Shown here one piece after another: positions 52,061 to 59,547 of a stretch of 64,000 nt of DNA. The stretch's first letter is position 1; each line of letters starts with the position of its first letter. The stretch is from DATLFA01 sp039915945. GTDB taxonomy: Bacteria; Actinomycetota; Acidimicrobiia; Acidimicrobiales; WLNW01. Made by a program: the position numbers and the translations under genes. The stretch covers positions 1 to 64,000 of the forward strand of contig JBDSMH010000101.1 of assembly GCA_039915945.1 (NCBI GenBank), written 5' to 3'. The notes beneath the pieces are model-generated. The model had not been told where the DNA came from, ran no database searches, and saw only the letters and a program-made list of their open reading frames with translations.

Positions 52061-53152
52061 ATGCCGATCGAAAACCCGATCCTGCCCGAGCGTGATCTGC
52101 TGGCGTTGACCGCCGAGCTCGTCGACATTCCGTCGGTGAGCCACGACGAAACCGCCATCACCGATCGCATCGAAGAAGAGCTGCGTTCGTCCGGCCATCT
52201 CGAAGTGACTCGCATCGCCAACAACCTCGTTGCTCGTACGCAACTCGGGCGTCCGTATCGCGTGGTGCTCGGTGGGCACACCGACACGGTGCCCGTCAAC
52301 GAAAACGCGTCGGCCCGCGTCGAGGGCGACACCTTGTGGGGGCTCGGCTCGGCCGATATGAAAGGCGGGCTCGCCGTGATGCTCGAGCTCGCGCGCAGCA
52401 TCGTCGAGCCGGCGGTCGACGTGACGTTCGTGTTCTACGAGTGCGAAGAAGTGGCCTCGAAGTTCAACGGATTGCGCACGATCGAACGCGAGCGACCCGA
52501 GTTGTTGGTCGCCGACGTCGCGTTGCTCGGCGAGCCCACCGGCATCGCGCTCGAAGCCGGCTGTCAGGGCACGATGCGTATCGTGGTCACCCTGCGCGGC
52601 GCACGCGCGCACACGGCTCGCGCGTGGATGGGACGCAACGCCATCCATCGCATGGGCGAACTGTTGTCGATCTTGGCCGCGTACGTACCGCGTCAGCCCG
52701 AGATCCAAGGATGTCGCTACCACGAGGGCCTGCAAGCGGTGTTCGTCGATGGCGGCGCCGCCGGCAACGTGGTGCCCGACCGGGCGACGATCACCATCAA
52801 TCATCGCTTCGCCCCCGATCGCAGTGCGGCCGAGGCCGAAGCGCACGTGCGCGAAGTGCTGCGACCGGTCCTCGAACCCGGCGACGACTTCGAAGTGGTC
52901 GATCTCGGTGTGGCGGCAGCACCGCATCTGACCCATCCGTTGGTCGCGGCTCTGTGTGGACGCAGCGATCTCGAAGTGCGGGCCAAGCTGGGTTGGACCG
53001 ACGTTGCGTTCTTCGCCGAGCGCGGCATCGCGGCGGCCAACTTCGGCCCCGGCGACGCCGAGATCTCCCACACGAGAGACGAACGCATCGAGCGCCCGTA
53101 TTTGACGTACGCGTACGCGGCGTTGGCCGACCTCCTCACCCACGGCGTGTGA
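52061..53152 (+). CDS. dapE: Succinyl-diaminopimelate desuccinylase
   Basis: 363 residues. A zinc M20-family hydrolase. GGHTDTVPVN carries the first His/Asp, GLGSADMKGGLAVML follows, YECEEV carries the catalytic Glu pair, and the C-terminal GPGDAEISHTRDERI gives the last His. The dimerisation domain starts at about residue 175 (CQGTMRIVVTLRGARAHTAR). With dapC it performs two consecutive steps; dapD is not in the window. Confidence 0.92.
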   Translation: MPIENPILPERDLLALTAELVDIPSVSHDETAITDRIEEELRSSGHLEVTRIANNLVARTQLGRPYRVVLGGHTDTVPVNENASARVEGDTLWGLGSADMKGGLAVMLELARSIVEPAVDVTFVFYECEEVASKFNGLRTIERERPELLVADVALLGEPTGIALEAGCQGTMRIVVTLRGARAHTARAWMGRNAIHRMGELLSILAAYVPRQPEIQGCRYHEGLQAVFVDGGAAGNVVPDRATITINHRFAPDRSAAEAEAHVREVLRPVLEPGDDFEVVDLGVAAAPHLTHPLVAALCGRSDLEVRAKLGWTDVAFFAERGIAAANFGPGDAEISHTRDERIERPYLTYAYAALADLLTHGV

Positions 53153-53224
53153 TCGAAGTCCCACCACGGCTGCCCGCGACAATCGGCCGATACGCTCCGA
53201 CCGACGAACCTGTTGGAGGATCGA

Positions 53225-53686
53225 ATGACCGCAGAGGTGGGCACCGCCGCCCCCGATTTCACGCTCAAAGACCAAGCCGGCAACGACGTGACGTTGTCGG
53301 CCTTCTTGGGCAAGACCAGCGTCGCGCTGCACTTCTACCCGTTCACCTTCACCGGGACATGCGAAGGCGAGCTCTGCCGCATTCGCGATGACTACAGCGA
53401 GTTCGAGCAAGCGGGTGTGCAGGTGCTGGCGGTGTCGTGCGACAGCCGTCATTCGCAGCGGGTCTGGTCCGAGCAACAGGGCTTCACGTTTCCTGTGCTT
53501 TCCGATTTTTGGCCGCACGGTGCAGTGGCCAAGGAGTACGGCGTTTTCAACGAGACGTTGGGCTGCGCGATCCGCGCCACCTTCTTGATCGACAAGGACG
53601 GCATCGTCGTCGATCAGTTCCAGACCGATTCGCTCGGCACCGCCCGTGATCCCGAGCGGTACGCGGCCTCGCTGGCCAAGCTCTGA
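53225..53686 (+). CDS. Peroxiredoxin (AhpE-like)
   Basis: 153 residues, with GGAGGA 4 nt before the ATG at 53225. The peroxidatic motif P39-x3-T43-x2-C46 is complete. VLSDFWPHGAVAKEYGVFNE matches mycobacterial AhpE closely. Unlike one-Cys AhpE it has another cysteine five residues on (C51), the spacing of PrxQ/BCP enzymes, so it may use an intramolecular disulfide. It reduces peroxides with thiols. It ends before a bidirectional terminator shared with lexA. Confidence 0.88.
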   Translation: MTAEVGTAAPDFTLKDQAGNDVTLSAFLGKTSVALHFYPFTFTGTCEGELCRIRDDYSEFEQAGVQVLAVSCDSRHSQRVWSEQQGFTFPVLSDFWPHGAVAKEYGVFNETLGCAIRATFLIDKDGIVVDQFQTDSLGTARDPERYAASLAKL

Positions 53687-53707
53687 CCACGAGGCAACCG
53701 CGTCTTT

Positions 53708-53732
53708 AGGGGTCGCGTGCAGCGCGACCCCT
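53708..53732. terminator. Bidirectional terminator between peroxiredoxin gene and lexA
   Basis: AGGGGTCGCG, loop TGCAG and CGCGACCCCT form a perfect 10-bp stem between two convergent stops. Confidence 0.65.
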
Positions 53733-53736
53733 GACA

Positions 53737-54369
53737 TCACAGACGGCGCAAGACGGTGACGACGCGCCCGTAGATGGAAATGTCGGCGGGGTCGTACTCG
53801 ATCGGCTGCAACCGCTCGTTGGCCGGGCTCAGCGTGATCTTGTTGCGGCTCGACTTGAAGTACTTGATCGTGGCTTCGTTGCCGGGGATACCGGCGACGA
53901 TGATCTCGCCGTTGGCTGCGGTCGGCTGCACGCGGGCGACGACGAAGTCGCCGTCGAGGATGCCGGCATCGACCATCGAGTCGCCGCGTACGCGCAGCAT
54001 GAACAGCTCGCCGTCGCCGGTGAGATCGGCCGGCAGCGGCATGATCTCTTCGACGTTCTCCTGCGCGAGGACGCCCATACCGGCGGCAACGTCGCCGATG
54101 AGCGGTACGTGGCGCACCGGCCGGCGCTCCATCGCCGCGCCTGAATTGGGGTCGTAGCGGACTTCGATGGCGCGGGGCTTGGTGGGGTCGCGCCGTAGAT
54201 AGCCGAGACGCTGCAGGGTGCGCAGGTGGGCGTGCACCGTGGACGGTGACGTCAGCCCGACGGCTTCGCCGATCTCGCGAACGGACGGTGGATAGCCCCG
54301 CTCGCGCATCATGCGGTCGATGAACTCGAGGACCTCGTGCTGGCGGGCGGTGAGGGTGATCTCAGTCAT
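53737..54369 (-). CDS. lexA: SOS repressor LexA
   Basis: 210 residues from the ATG at 54369. The N-terminal winged helix-turn-helix (TARQHEVLEFIDRMMRERGYPPSVREIGEAVGL) binds SOS boxes. The self-cleavage site is A96-G97 in GDVAAGMG and the catalytic pair is S131 (RGDSMVDAG) and K169 (ATIKYF). RecA filaments trigger cleavage. Its own promoter (TTGACG-17-TATCCT) contains an SOS box, so it is autoregulated. Confidence 0.97.
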   Translation of the reverse strand: MTEITLTARQHEVLEFIDRMMRERGYPPSVREIGEAVGLTSPSTVHAHLRTLQRLGYLRRDPTKPRAIEVRYDPNSGAAMERRPVRHVPLIGDVAAGMGVLAQENVEEIMPLPADLTGDGELFMLRVRGDSMVDAGILDGDFVVARVQPTAANGEIIVAGIPGNEATIKYFKSSRNKITLSPANERLQPIEYDPADISIYGRVVTVLRRL

Positions 54370-54432
54370 GGGAATGCTCGCTTCGTTGGCGCAGGAGGGT
54401 GCGGGCGGGGGGAGAAATCGGACTTGACAGAG

Positions 54433-54446
54433 CGAACTGCTGTTCG
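54433..54446. promoter_or_regulatory. LexA (SOS) box 1, lexA-proximal
   Basis: CGAACTGCTGTTCG matches CGAAC-N4-GTTCG perfectly. It overlaps the predicted lexA transcription start. Confidence 0.8.
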
Positions 54447-54448
54447 AC

Positions 54449-54477
54449 AGGATAGAGGCCGAACGAGCGTTCGTCAA
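54449..54477 (-). promoter_or_regulatory. lexA: lexA promoter with LexA box 2 in the spacer
   Basis: On the minus strand TTGACG, 17 bp and TATCCT form a strong promoter. The spacer contains CGAACGCTCGTTCG (54460-54473), a perfect SOS box. This is the same geometry as at recA. Confidence 0.8.
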
Positions 54478-54518
54478 ACACCTGTTCGGCGAACACACAA
54501 TCGACAAACAAATGTTTG
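54475..54518. promoter_or_regulatory. Two degenerate LexA-like boxes before the LysM gene
   Basis: CAAACACCTGTTCG (54475-54488) has one mismatch to the consensus. CAAACAAATGTTTG (54505-54518) lies inside the longer inverted repeat GACAAAC-AAAT-GTTTGTC. The second lies 15 nt from the LysM start and could be a weaker LexA site. Confidence 0.5.
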
Positions 54519-54533
54519 TCGAACGGAGGTTCC

Positions 54534-55040
54534 ATGTCAAGCATCCCCGCTTCGCTGTCACACCCCCTCGGGACAATGGCGACTATGGCTACCCAACGCA
54601 CCCAGATGCACGCCCGGCCCGTCCGGTCACCCCGTCCCTCTCCCCGGCTCGAGCTGCAGGCCGCGACCCGGCTCGAGCCGCAGGTTTTCTCCCGTTCCCG
54701 CCCCGACCGTGGCGTCGCGGTGCGGCCGATCGATCCCCGCCGCCGGGCGCTCTATTGCCGCCGCCGGGCGACCGCGGTGGCGTTCGTGCTCCTGCTCGTG
54801 GCGGCCATCTTGACCCTGACGTTCGTCGGGGGCCGGGCCACTGCCGATGGCTCGTCGCCCGGCGAGATCCGGCCGGCGGCGGTCTACGTGGTGCGTCCCG
54901 GCGACACGTTGTGGGATCTCGCCGTGGCCCTCGCGCCCGACCGCGACCCCCGGGTCGTCGTCGCCGCCCTCGAGCGTTCCGCCGGTGGATCGACCGTCCG
55001 TCCCGGCCAGCGCATCGTGTTGCCCGCGAGCCTGCAGTAG
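54534..55040 (+). CDS. LysM-domain membrane protein, SOS-linked (YneA/ChiZ position)
   Basis: 168 residues from the ATG at 54534, with GGAGG at good spacing. A basic, arginine-rich N-terminal region of about 80 residues is followed by one transmembrane helix (ATAVAFVLLLVAAILTLTFV), then a C-terminal LysM domain (YVVRPGDTLWDLAVAL...VRPGQRIVLPASL). It diverges from lexA across the four-box region. In Bacillus (yneA) and Mycobacterium (Rv2719c/chiZ) small LysM membrane proteins at this position suppress division after DNA damage; the same role is inferred here. Confidence 0.8.
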   Translation: MSSIPASLSHPLGTMATMATQRTQMHARPVRSPRPSPRLELQAATRLEPQVFSRSRPDRGVAVRPIDPRRRALYCRRRATAVAFVLLLVAAILTLTFVGGRATADGSSPGEIRPAAVYVVRPGDTLWDLAVALAPDRDPRVVVAALERSAGGSTVRPGQRIVLPASLQ

Positions 55041-55079
55041 TGATGGCCTACGGTCGATCCTGGATGCATGCCGGTGGCC

Positions 55080-55835
55080 TCAGCTGCGCACGTACCGCAA
55101 GAACAGCCAGCCGTCTTCCTCGAGCACGCGGTCGAGCGAGAGGTGCTGCAGGTTGAGGCCCGCGCCGTCGATCACTCGTGCGGCCGCGGTGCCGACCAAC
55201 AACGGCGACAGCGTGAGGCAGAGTTCATCGATGAGCCCGGCGTCGTGGAGTTGTCCGTTGAGCGTGGGCCCGCCCTCGGCGAGCACGATCGATGCGCCTC
55301 GTTGGCCGAGCGCCTGTACCGCGGCGATCATGTCGACCCGGTCGCCGTCAAAGCGCACCACTTCGGTGATGGCCTCGGCGCGACGCACCGCACTGGCGGG
55401 TGCTTCGGTAGTGGTCAACAAGAGCGGCGGCTGATCGCTGGTGAACAAGTCGGCGTCAAAGTCAAAGTCCAGATGGCGCGACAAGATTGCCAGTCGCGCC
55501 ACCGGCGTCTGCCCCCGCGCCACGCGCGTGGCCCGCACGGCCTCGGTCGCCCGCACCGGTCGGTAGTTCTCGCTGCGTACGGTGCCCGCGGCGACGAGGA
55601 TCACGTCGGCGACCGCTCGTATCGCTCGGAATACCACGTGGTCGCCCTCGCTGCCGAGCGCACCCGACGTGCCGTCGATATGCGTGGCGCCGTCGGCACT
55701 CGAGATCATGTCGAGCAGCAGCCACGGACGATCAGGGTGCGCCGGCCGCGTGTCGCCGGCATAGACGACACTCGGGTCGGCCGTCTCGAGGGCAACAGGC
55801 AACAACTGGCGCACGTCCCGACCGTACAGCGCCAT
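55080..55835 (-). CDS. RibD C-terminal-type reductase (dihydrofolate reductase-like fold)
   Basis: 251 residues from the ATG at 55835. LLDMISSADGATHIDGTSGALGSEGD is the opening of the pyrimidine reductase domain. VAAGTVRSENYRP follows, and IVLAEGGPTLNGQLHDAGLIDELCLTLSPLLVG matches the NADPH-binding end. No deaminase domain is attached. It could reduce a pyrimidine-type intermediate of riboflavin or another flavin/deazaflavin-like compound. Stand-alone members are common in actinobacteria and mostly uncharacterised. Confidence 0.8.
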   Translation of the reverse strand: MALYGRDVRQLLPVALETADPSVVYAGDTRPAHPDRPWLLLDMISSADGATHIDGTSGALGSEGDHVVFRAIRAVADVILVAAGTVRSENYRPVRATEAVRATRVARGQTPVARLAILSRHLDFDFDADLFTSDQPPLLLTTTEAPASAVRRAEAITEVVRFDGDRVDMIAAVQALGQRGASIVLAEGGPTLNGQLHDAGLIDELCLTLSPLLVGTAAARVIDGAGLNLQHLSLDRVLEEDGWLFLRYVRS

Positions 55836-56245
55836 AGGCGCCGGGCCTCGCTTTTGCCCGCGTCTGTGGATGGCGGTCGACTTCTCCACCGATCGCGGCG
55901 CGCTGTCCACCGACAATTCACAACGTCATCCTCTATCGCTCCACAGGGCCGGCGTCGTACCGTTCCTGTGGGCGTGCGGCGCGGCGCGGTGGGCCGGATG
56001 GTGGCTGATGTTTCGCACCTTGGTGGGTTCGACTCAACCTGTGGTGGACGCCCAACTGGCAGGGGCGCGTTGTTCTGTCGGCTAGGCGTTCGAGCCTGGT
56101 TCACCCGCTGCGCCGCATCTGCCCACCCCCATCGCGGCCTCCGCGGTCGCGTGTCCTGCCCGGCGCCGCGCCGTGGCGGCGCAGGCATCGAGGAGCCCGC
56201 CGTTTCCACGGCTAGCGTTTTGGTCCACGAGAAGGAGTTCGCCTC
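55836..56245. other. 410-bp intergenic region before nrdJ
   Basis: No convincing gene. The 3' end holds TAGCGT (56213-56218), a likely -10 for nrdJ giving a leader of about 20 nt with AAGGAG. GC-rich palindromes occur around 56164-56185 but without a recognisable riboswitch core. No clear NrdR box or LexA box is seen. Confidence 0.5.
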
Positions 56246-59017
56246 ATGGCGATAGCGTCCGAGCAGGTTGCCATCGGTGTACGTCGTTGGTTCACCACCG
56301 ATGGTGTCCACCCCTACGACATGGTCGAGTGGCACACGCGCGACGCGCGGCTGATCGATCACCGCGACGGCACGGTGATCTTCGAGCAACTCGGCATCGA
56401 GGTGCCGGTCTCGTGGTCGGTCAACGCCAGCAACATCCTCGCCCAGAAGTACTTCCGGGGCGCGCTCGGTACATCGACGCGTGAGTGGTCGCTCAAGCAG
56501 GTCGTCGATCGCATCGTCGACACCATCACCGCCTGGGGCGAACGAGACGGCTACTTCGTCGACGCCGCCGAGTCCCGCGCGTTCAGCGACGAGCTCAAGT
56601 TCCTCATGATCTCGCAGCGCGCCGCGTTCAACTCGCCGGTGTGGTTCAACATCGGCGTCGAAAACACGCCGCAGGTCGCCGCCGCCTGTTTCATTCTCGC
56701 CGTCGACGACACGATGGATTCCATCCTCAACTGGTACGTCGAAGAAGGCAAGATCTTCCAGCGCGGTTCCGGTTCGGGCGTCAATCTGAGCAACATCCGG
56801 GGTTCGATGGAGCACCTCGGCGGCGGTGGCACCGCCAGTGGTCCCGTGAGCTTCATGCGCGGCGCCGATGCATCGGCCGGCACGATCAAGTCGGGGGGCA
56901 AGACGCGGCGCGCGGCCAAGATGGTCGTGCTCGACATCGACCATCCCGATATCGAAGAGTTCATCTGGTGCAAGGCGATCGAAGAGCGCAAGGCACGCGC
57001 GCTACGCGACGCCGGCTTCGACATGGATCTCGACGGCAAGGACAACTTTTCGATCCAGTACCAAAACGCCAACAACTCGGTGCGCGTCACTGACGAGTTC
57101 ATGCGGGCAGTGGTCGACGACACCGAATGGCAGTTGCGCGCTCGCCTCGATGGCCGCGTCATCAAGAGCCTTCCCGCGCGCGATGTCTTCCGTCAGGTCG
57201 CCACAGCGGCGTGGGAATGCGCTGATCCCGGCGTGCAGTTCGACACGACGATCAACCGTTGGCACACTGCGCCCAATGCCGGGCGCATCACGGCCAGCAA
57301 TCCGTGCTCCGAGTACTTCCATCTCGACAACTCGAGCTGCAATCTCGCCAGTCTCAATTTGCTCAAGTACCTGCACGACGACGGCAGCTTCGAAGGCTTC
57401 GACGTCGAAGGTTTTCGGGCGACGGTCTCGGTCGTGTTCACTGCGCAAGAGATCCTCATCGGCAACGCCGAATATCCGACCGAAAAGATCGCGCAGACGA
57501 CGCGCGACTTCCGCCAGATCGGTTTGGGTTACGCGAACCTCGGCGCGCTGTTGATGGCCGTCGGTTTGCCCTACGACTCCGACCGCGGGCGGTCCTATGC
57601 CGCGGGTATCACCGCGTTGATGACGGGCGAGGCCTACGGCACGTCGGCGCGCCTCGCAGCGCGCATGGGTTCCTTCGCCGGGTTCGTCGCCAATCGCGAG
57701 CCGATGTTGCAGGTGCTCCAGATGCACCGCGACGCGGCAGCGCAACTCGACGCCGAGACGACGCCGGTCAATCTGCGCGAAGCGGCTCGACGGGTCTGGG
57801 ACGACACCTGCTCGTTGGCTCGTGAGGTCGGCGTGCGCAATGCACAGGCAACAGTGGCCGCGCCCACGGGCACGATCAGTTTCGTCCTCAATTGCGACAC
57901 CACGGGCATCGAGCCCGACCTCGGCTTGGTCAAAGTCAAAAAGCTCGTCGGCGGCGGCACGATGCAGATCGTCAACGAGACGGTGCCTCGTGCGCTTCGC
58001 CGGTTGGAGTACACGCCGACGCAGATCGACGCCATCATCGAACACGTCGATGCGCACGGCTCGGTGCTCGGCGCGCCGCATCTGCGCGCCGACGACGTCG
58101 CCGTGTTCGCCTGCGCCATCGGCGACAACGCCATTCACTACATGGGCCACGTCAAGATGTTGGCGGCACTCCAGCCATTCTTCAGCGGTGGTCAGTCCAA
58201 GACCATCAACTGTCCCGAAGAGACCACCATCGAAGAGATCGAGACGTTGCTCCTCGAGGCGTGGACGCGCGGCGTCAAATGCGTGGCGCTCTACCGCGAC
58301 AACTGCAAGGTCGCGCAGCCGATGTCGTCCAAGCGATCGGCGACGACCGCGACGGCAGCACCACCTGCGGTGCACGCAGTGCAACAACTGGTCGAGCGCG
58401 CGGTGGCGCGCCCGGTGCGCGAGCGCATGCCGCGCAACCGGCGCTCGCGCACCTTCGAGTTCCGCGTGGCCGACTGCAAAGGCTTCGTCACGGTGGGCGA
58501 GTACGACGACGGTCGCCCGGGCGAACTCTTCATCCGCGTGTCCAAACAGGGTTCGACACTGGCGGGCATCATGGATGCGTTCGCCATCTCGGTCAGCCAC
58601 GGTCTGCAATACGGCGTGCCGCTGCGGGCGTTCGTCGAGGCGTTCGTCGGCATGCGTTTCGAGCCGGCGGGCATGACCGATGATCCCGACCTGCGCATCT
58701 CGACGAGCATCGTCGACTACCTGTTCCGCAAGTTGTCGCTCATGTATCTCGATCCCGCCGAGCGGGGCGAGCTCAACATCTTGTCGACCGACGAGCGAGT
58801 GCAACCGACGTTGCCCGGTGTCGAAGAGTCGGTGACCGAGACGCGCCAGGGCATGGACATGTCGCCCCATCGACCGTCGCCCGAGCCGGTCGAGCACCGC
58901 CACGTCGACATCCGGGCGACCGATGCGCCGCTGTGCATGGTCTGCGGCAACCAGATGGTTCGTGCGGGCAGCTGCTACGCGTGCACCGATTGCGGCGCCA
59001 CGAGCGGCTGCTCCTGA
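56246..59017 (+). CDS. nrdJ: Adenosylcobalamin-dependent ribonucleoside-diphosphate reductase (class II)
   Basis: 923 residues with AAGGAG upstream. It makes deoxyribonucleotides using coenzyme B12. Class II features: FNSPVWFNIG, the cysteine of AACFIL, GSGSGVNLSNIRGS, and the radical-site loop NPCSEYFHLDNSSCNLASLNL. A later PTGTISFVLNCDTTGIEPD matches the barrel loop. The C-terminal tail has CMVCG...CYACTDCGATSGC, which resembles a zinc-ribbon and the redox tail. It sits near lexA as in other actinobacteria, though nrdR is not beside it. The strain needs B12. Confidence 0.95.
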   Translation: MAIASEQVAIGVRRWFTTDGVHPYDMVEWHTRDARLIDHRDGTVIFEQLGIEVPVSWSVNASNILAQKYFRGALGTSTREWSLKQVVDRIVDTITAWGERDGYFVDAAESRAFSDELKFLMISQRAAFNSPVWFNIGVENTPQVAAACFILAVDDTMDSILNWYVEEGKIFQRGSGSGVNLSNIRGSMEHLGGGGTASGPVSFMRGADASAGTIKSGGKTRRAAKMVVLDIDHPDIEEFIWCKAIEERKARALRDAGFDMDLDGKDNFSIQYQNANNSVRVTDEFMRAVVDDTEWQLRARLDGRVIKSLPARDVFRQVATAAWECADPGVQFDTTINRWHTAPNAGRITASNPCSEYFHLDNSSCNLASLNLLKYLHDDGSFEGFDVEGFRATVSVVFTAQEILIGNAEYPTEKIAQTTRDFRQIGLGYANLGALLMAVGLPYDSDRGRSYAAGITALMTGEAYGTSARLAARMGSFAGFVANREPMLQVLQMHRDAAAQLDAETTPVNLREAARRVWDDTCSLAREVGVRNAQATVAAPTGTISFVLNCDTTGIEPDLGLVKVKKLVGGGTMQIVNETVPRALRRLEYTPTQIDAIIEHVDAHGSVLGAPHLRADDVAVFACAIGDNAIHYMGHVKMLAALQPFFSGGQSKTINCPEETTIEEIETLLLEAWTRGVKCVALYRDNCKVAQPMSSKRSATTATAAPPAVHAVQQLVERAVARPVRERMPRNRRSRTFEFRVADCKGFVTVGEYDDGRPGELFIRVSKQGSTLAGIMDAFAISVSHGLQYGVPLRAFVEAFVGMRFEPAGMTDDPDLRISTSIVDYLFRKLSLMYLDPAERGELNILSTDERVQPTLPGVEESVTETRQGMDMSPHRPSPEPVEHRHVDIRATDAPLCMVCGNQMVRAGSCYACTDCGATSGCS

Positions 59018-59056
59018 GCACACGCCGGCGTCTTCACGGGCTGCGTCGTCTGCGGA

Positions 59057-59317
59057 TCAGGTAGACGCGACTTCTTCGCGGGCAGCGGTGTCGGCGCAGG
59101 TAGCGGCGCCGACGCGCGCCGCTGCTTGTAGCCACGCGCGGTACTGCGACCAGTTGAAGTCATTGGCGCCACAGACGGTGCACCCGTAGTTCCCCGTCGG
59201 CGTGCGGAGGCGCTGTTCCTTGTCGAGACGGGCGTCGGCGCAGGGGGTGCGGCACGGTTGTTGGGCCTGTGCCTCGCGGGCTAGCCGGATACGCTCGAGC
59301 TCAGTGCTGTGGACCAT
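59057..59317 (-). CDS. Small zinc-ribbon-like hypothetical protein
   Basis: About 86 residues from the ATG at 59317; an in-frame ATG at 59368 is possible. A charged start (STELERIRLAREAQAQ) leads to CRTPC, then GNYGCTVCGANDFNWSQYRAWLQ. The CxxxC and CxxC pairs are about 26 residues apart and could bind one zinc. It converges with nrdJ. No family recognised. Confidence 0.5.
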   Translation of the reverse strand: MVHSTELERIRLAREAQAQQPCRTPCADARLDKEQRLRTPTGNYGCTVCGANDFNWSQYRAWLQAAARVGAATCADTAAREEVAST

Positions 59318-59448
59318 AGGTACTACATCGGCGCGCGCGACGACGTAGCTGTACGACAACATCATCACCGAATGATCAACAAGGGGTTGTTGTCAATCAC
59401 CCATCGCGCAATACGACGCCGTGAACTGCGAGATGTCGCCAAAACAGC

Positions 59449-59489
59449 AAACGGCCGCCGCCGAAGAAATCTTCGTGCGACGGCCGTTT
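59449..59489 (-). terminator. Rho-independent terminator for solute-binding protein gene
   Basis: AAACGGCCG and CGGCCGTTT form the outer stem, and CGAAGA/TCTTCG an inner one. On the minus strand it is followed by TTTGCTGTTTT, a T-rich tail. Confidence 0.7.
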
Positions 59490-59547
59490 CGAGACCAACG
59501 CTGCGCATCGAGCAGGCCCGTTGCCCAGCGTTGGCTACCCGAGAGTG

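Noticed and set aside
55861..55910. TGTGGATGG suggesting a DnaA box or origin
   Set aside because: Only one imperfect copy, no AT-rich region, and no dnaA or dnaN nearby.
56187..56201. Possible cobalamin riboswitch before nrdJ (GGAGCCCGCC resembles part of a B12 box)
   Set aside because: Other conserved cores such as GCCACTG and the long paired elements are not seen, and the match is short in very GC-rich sequence.
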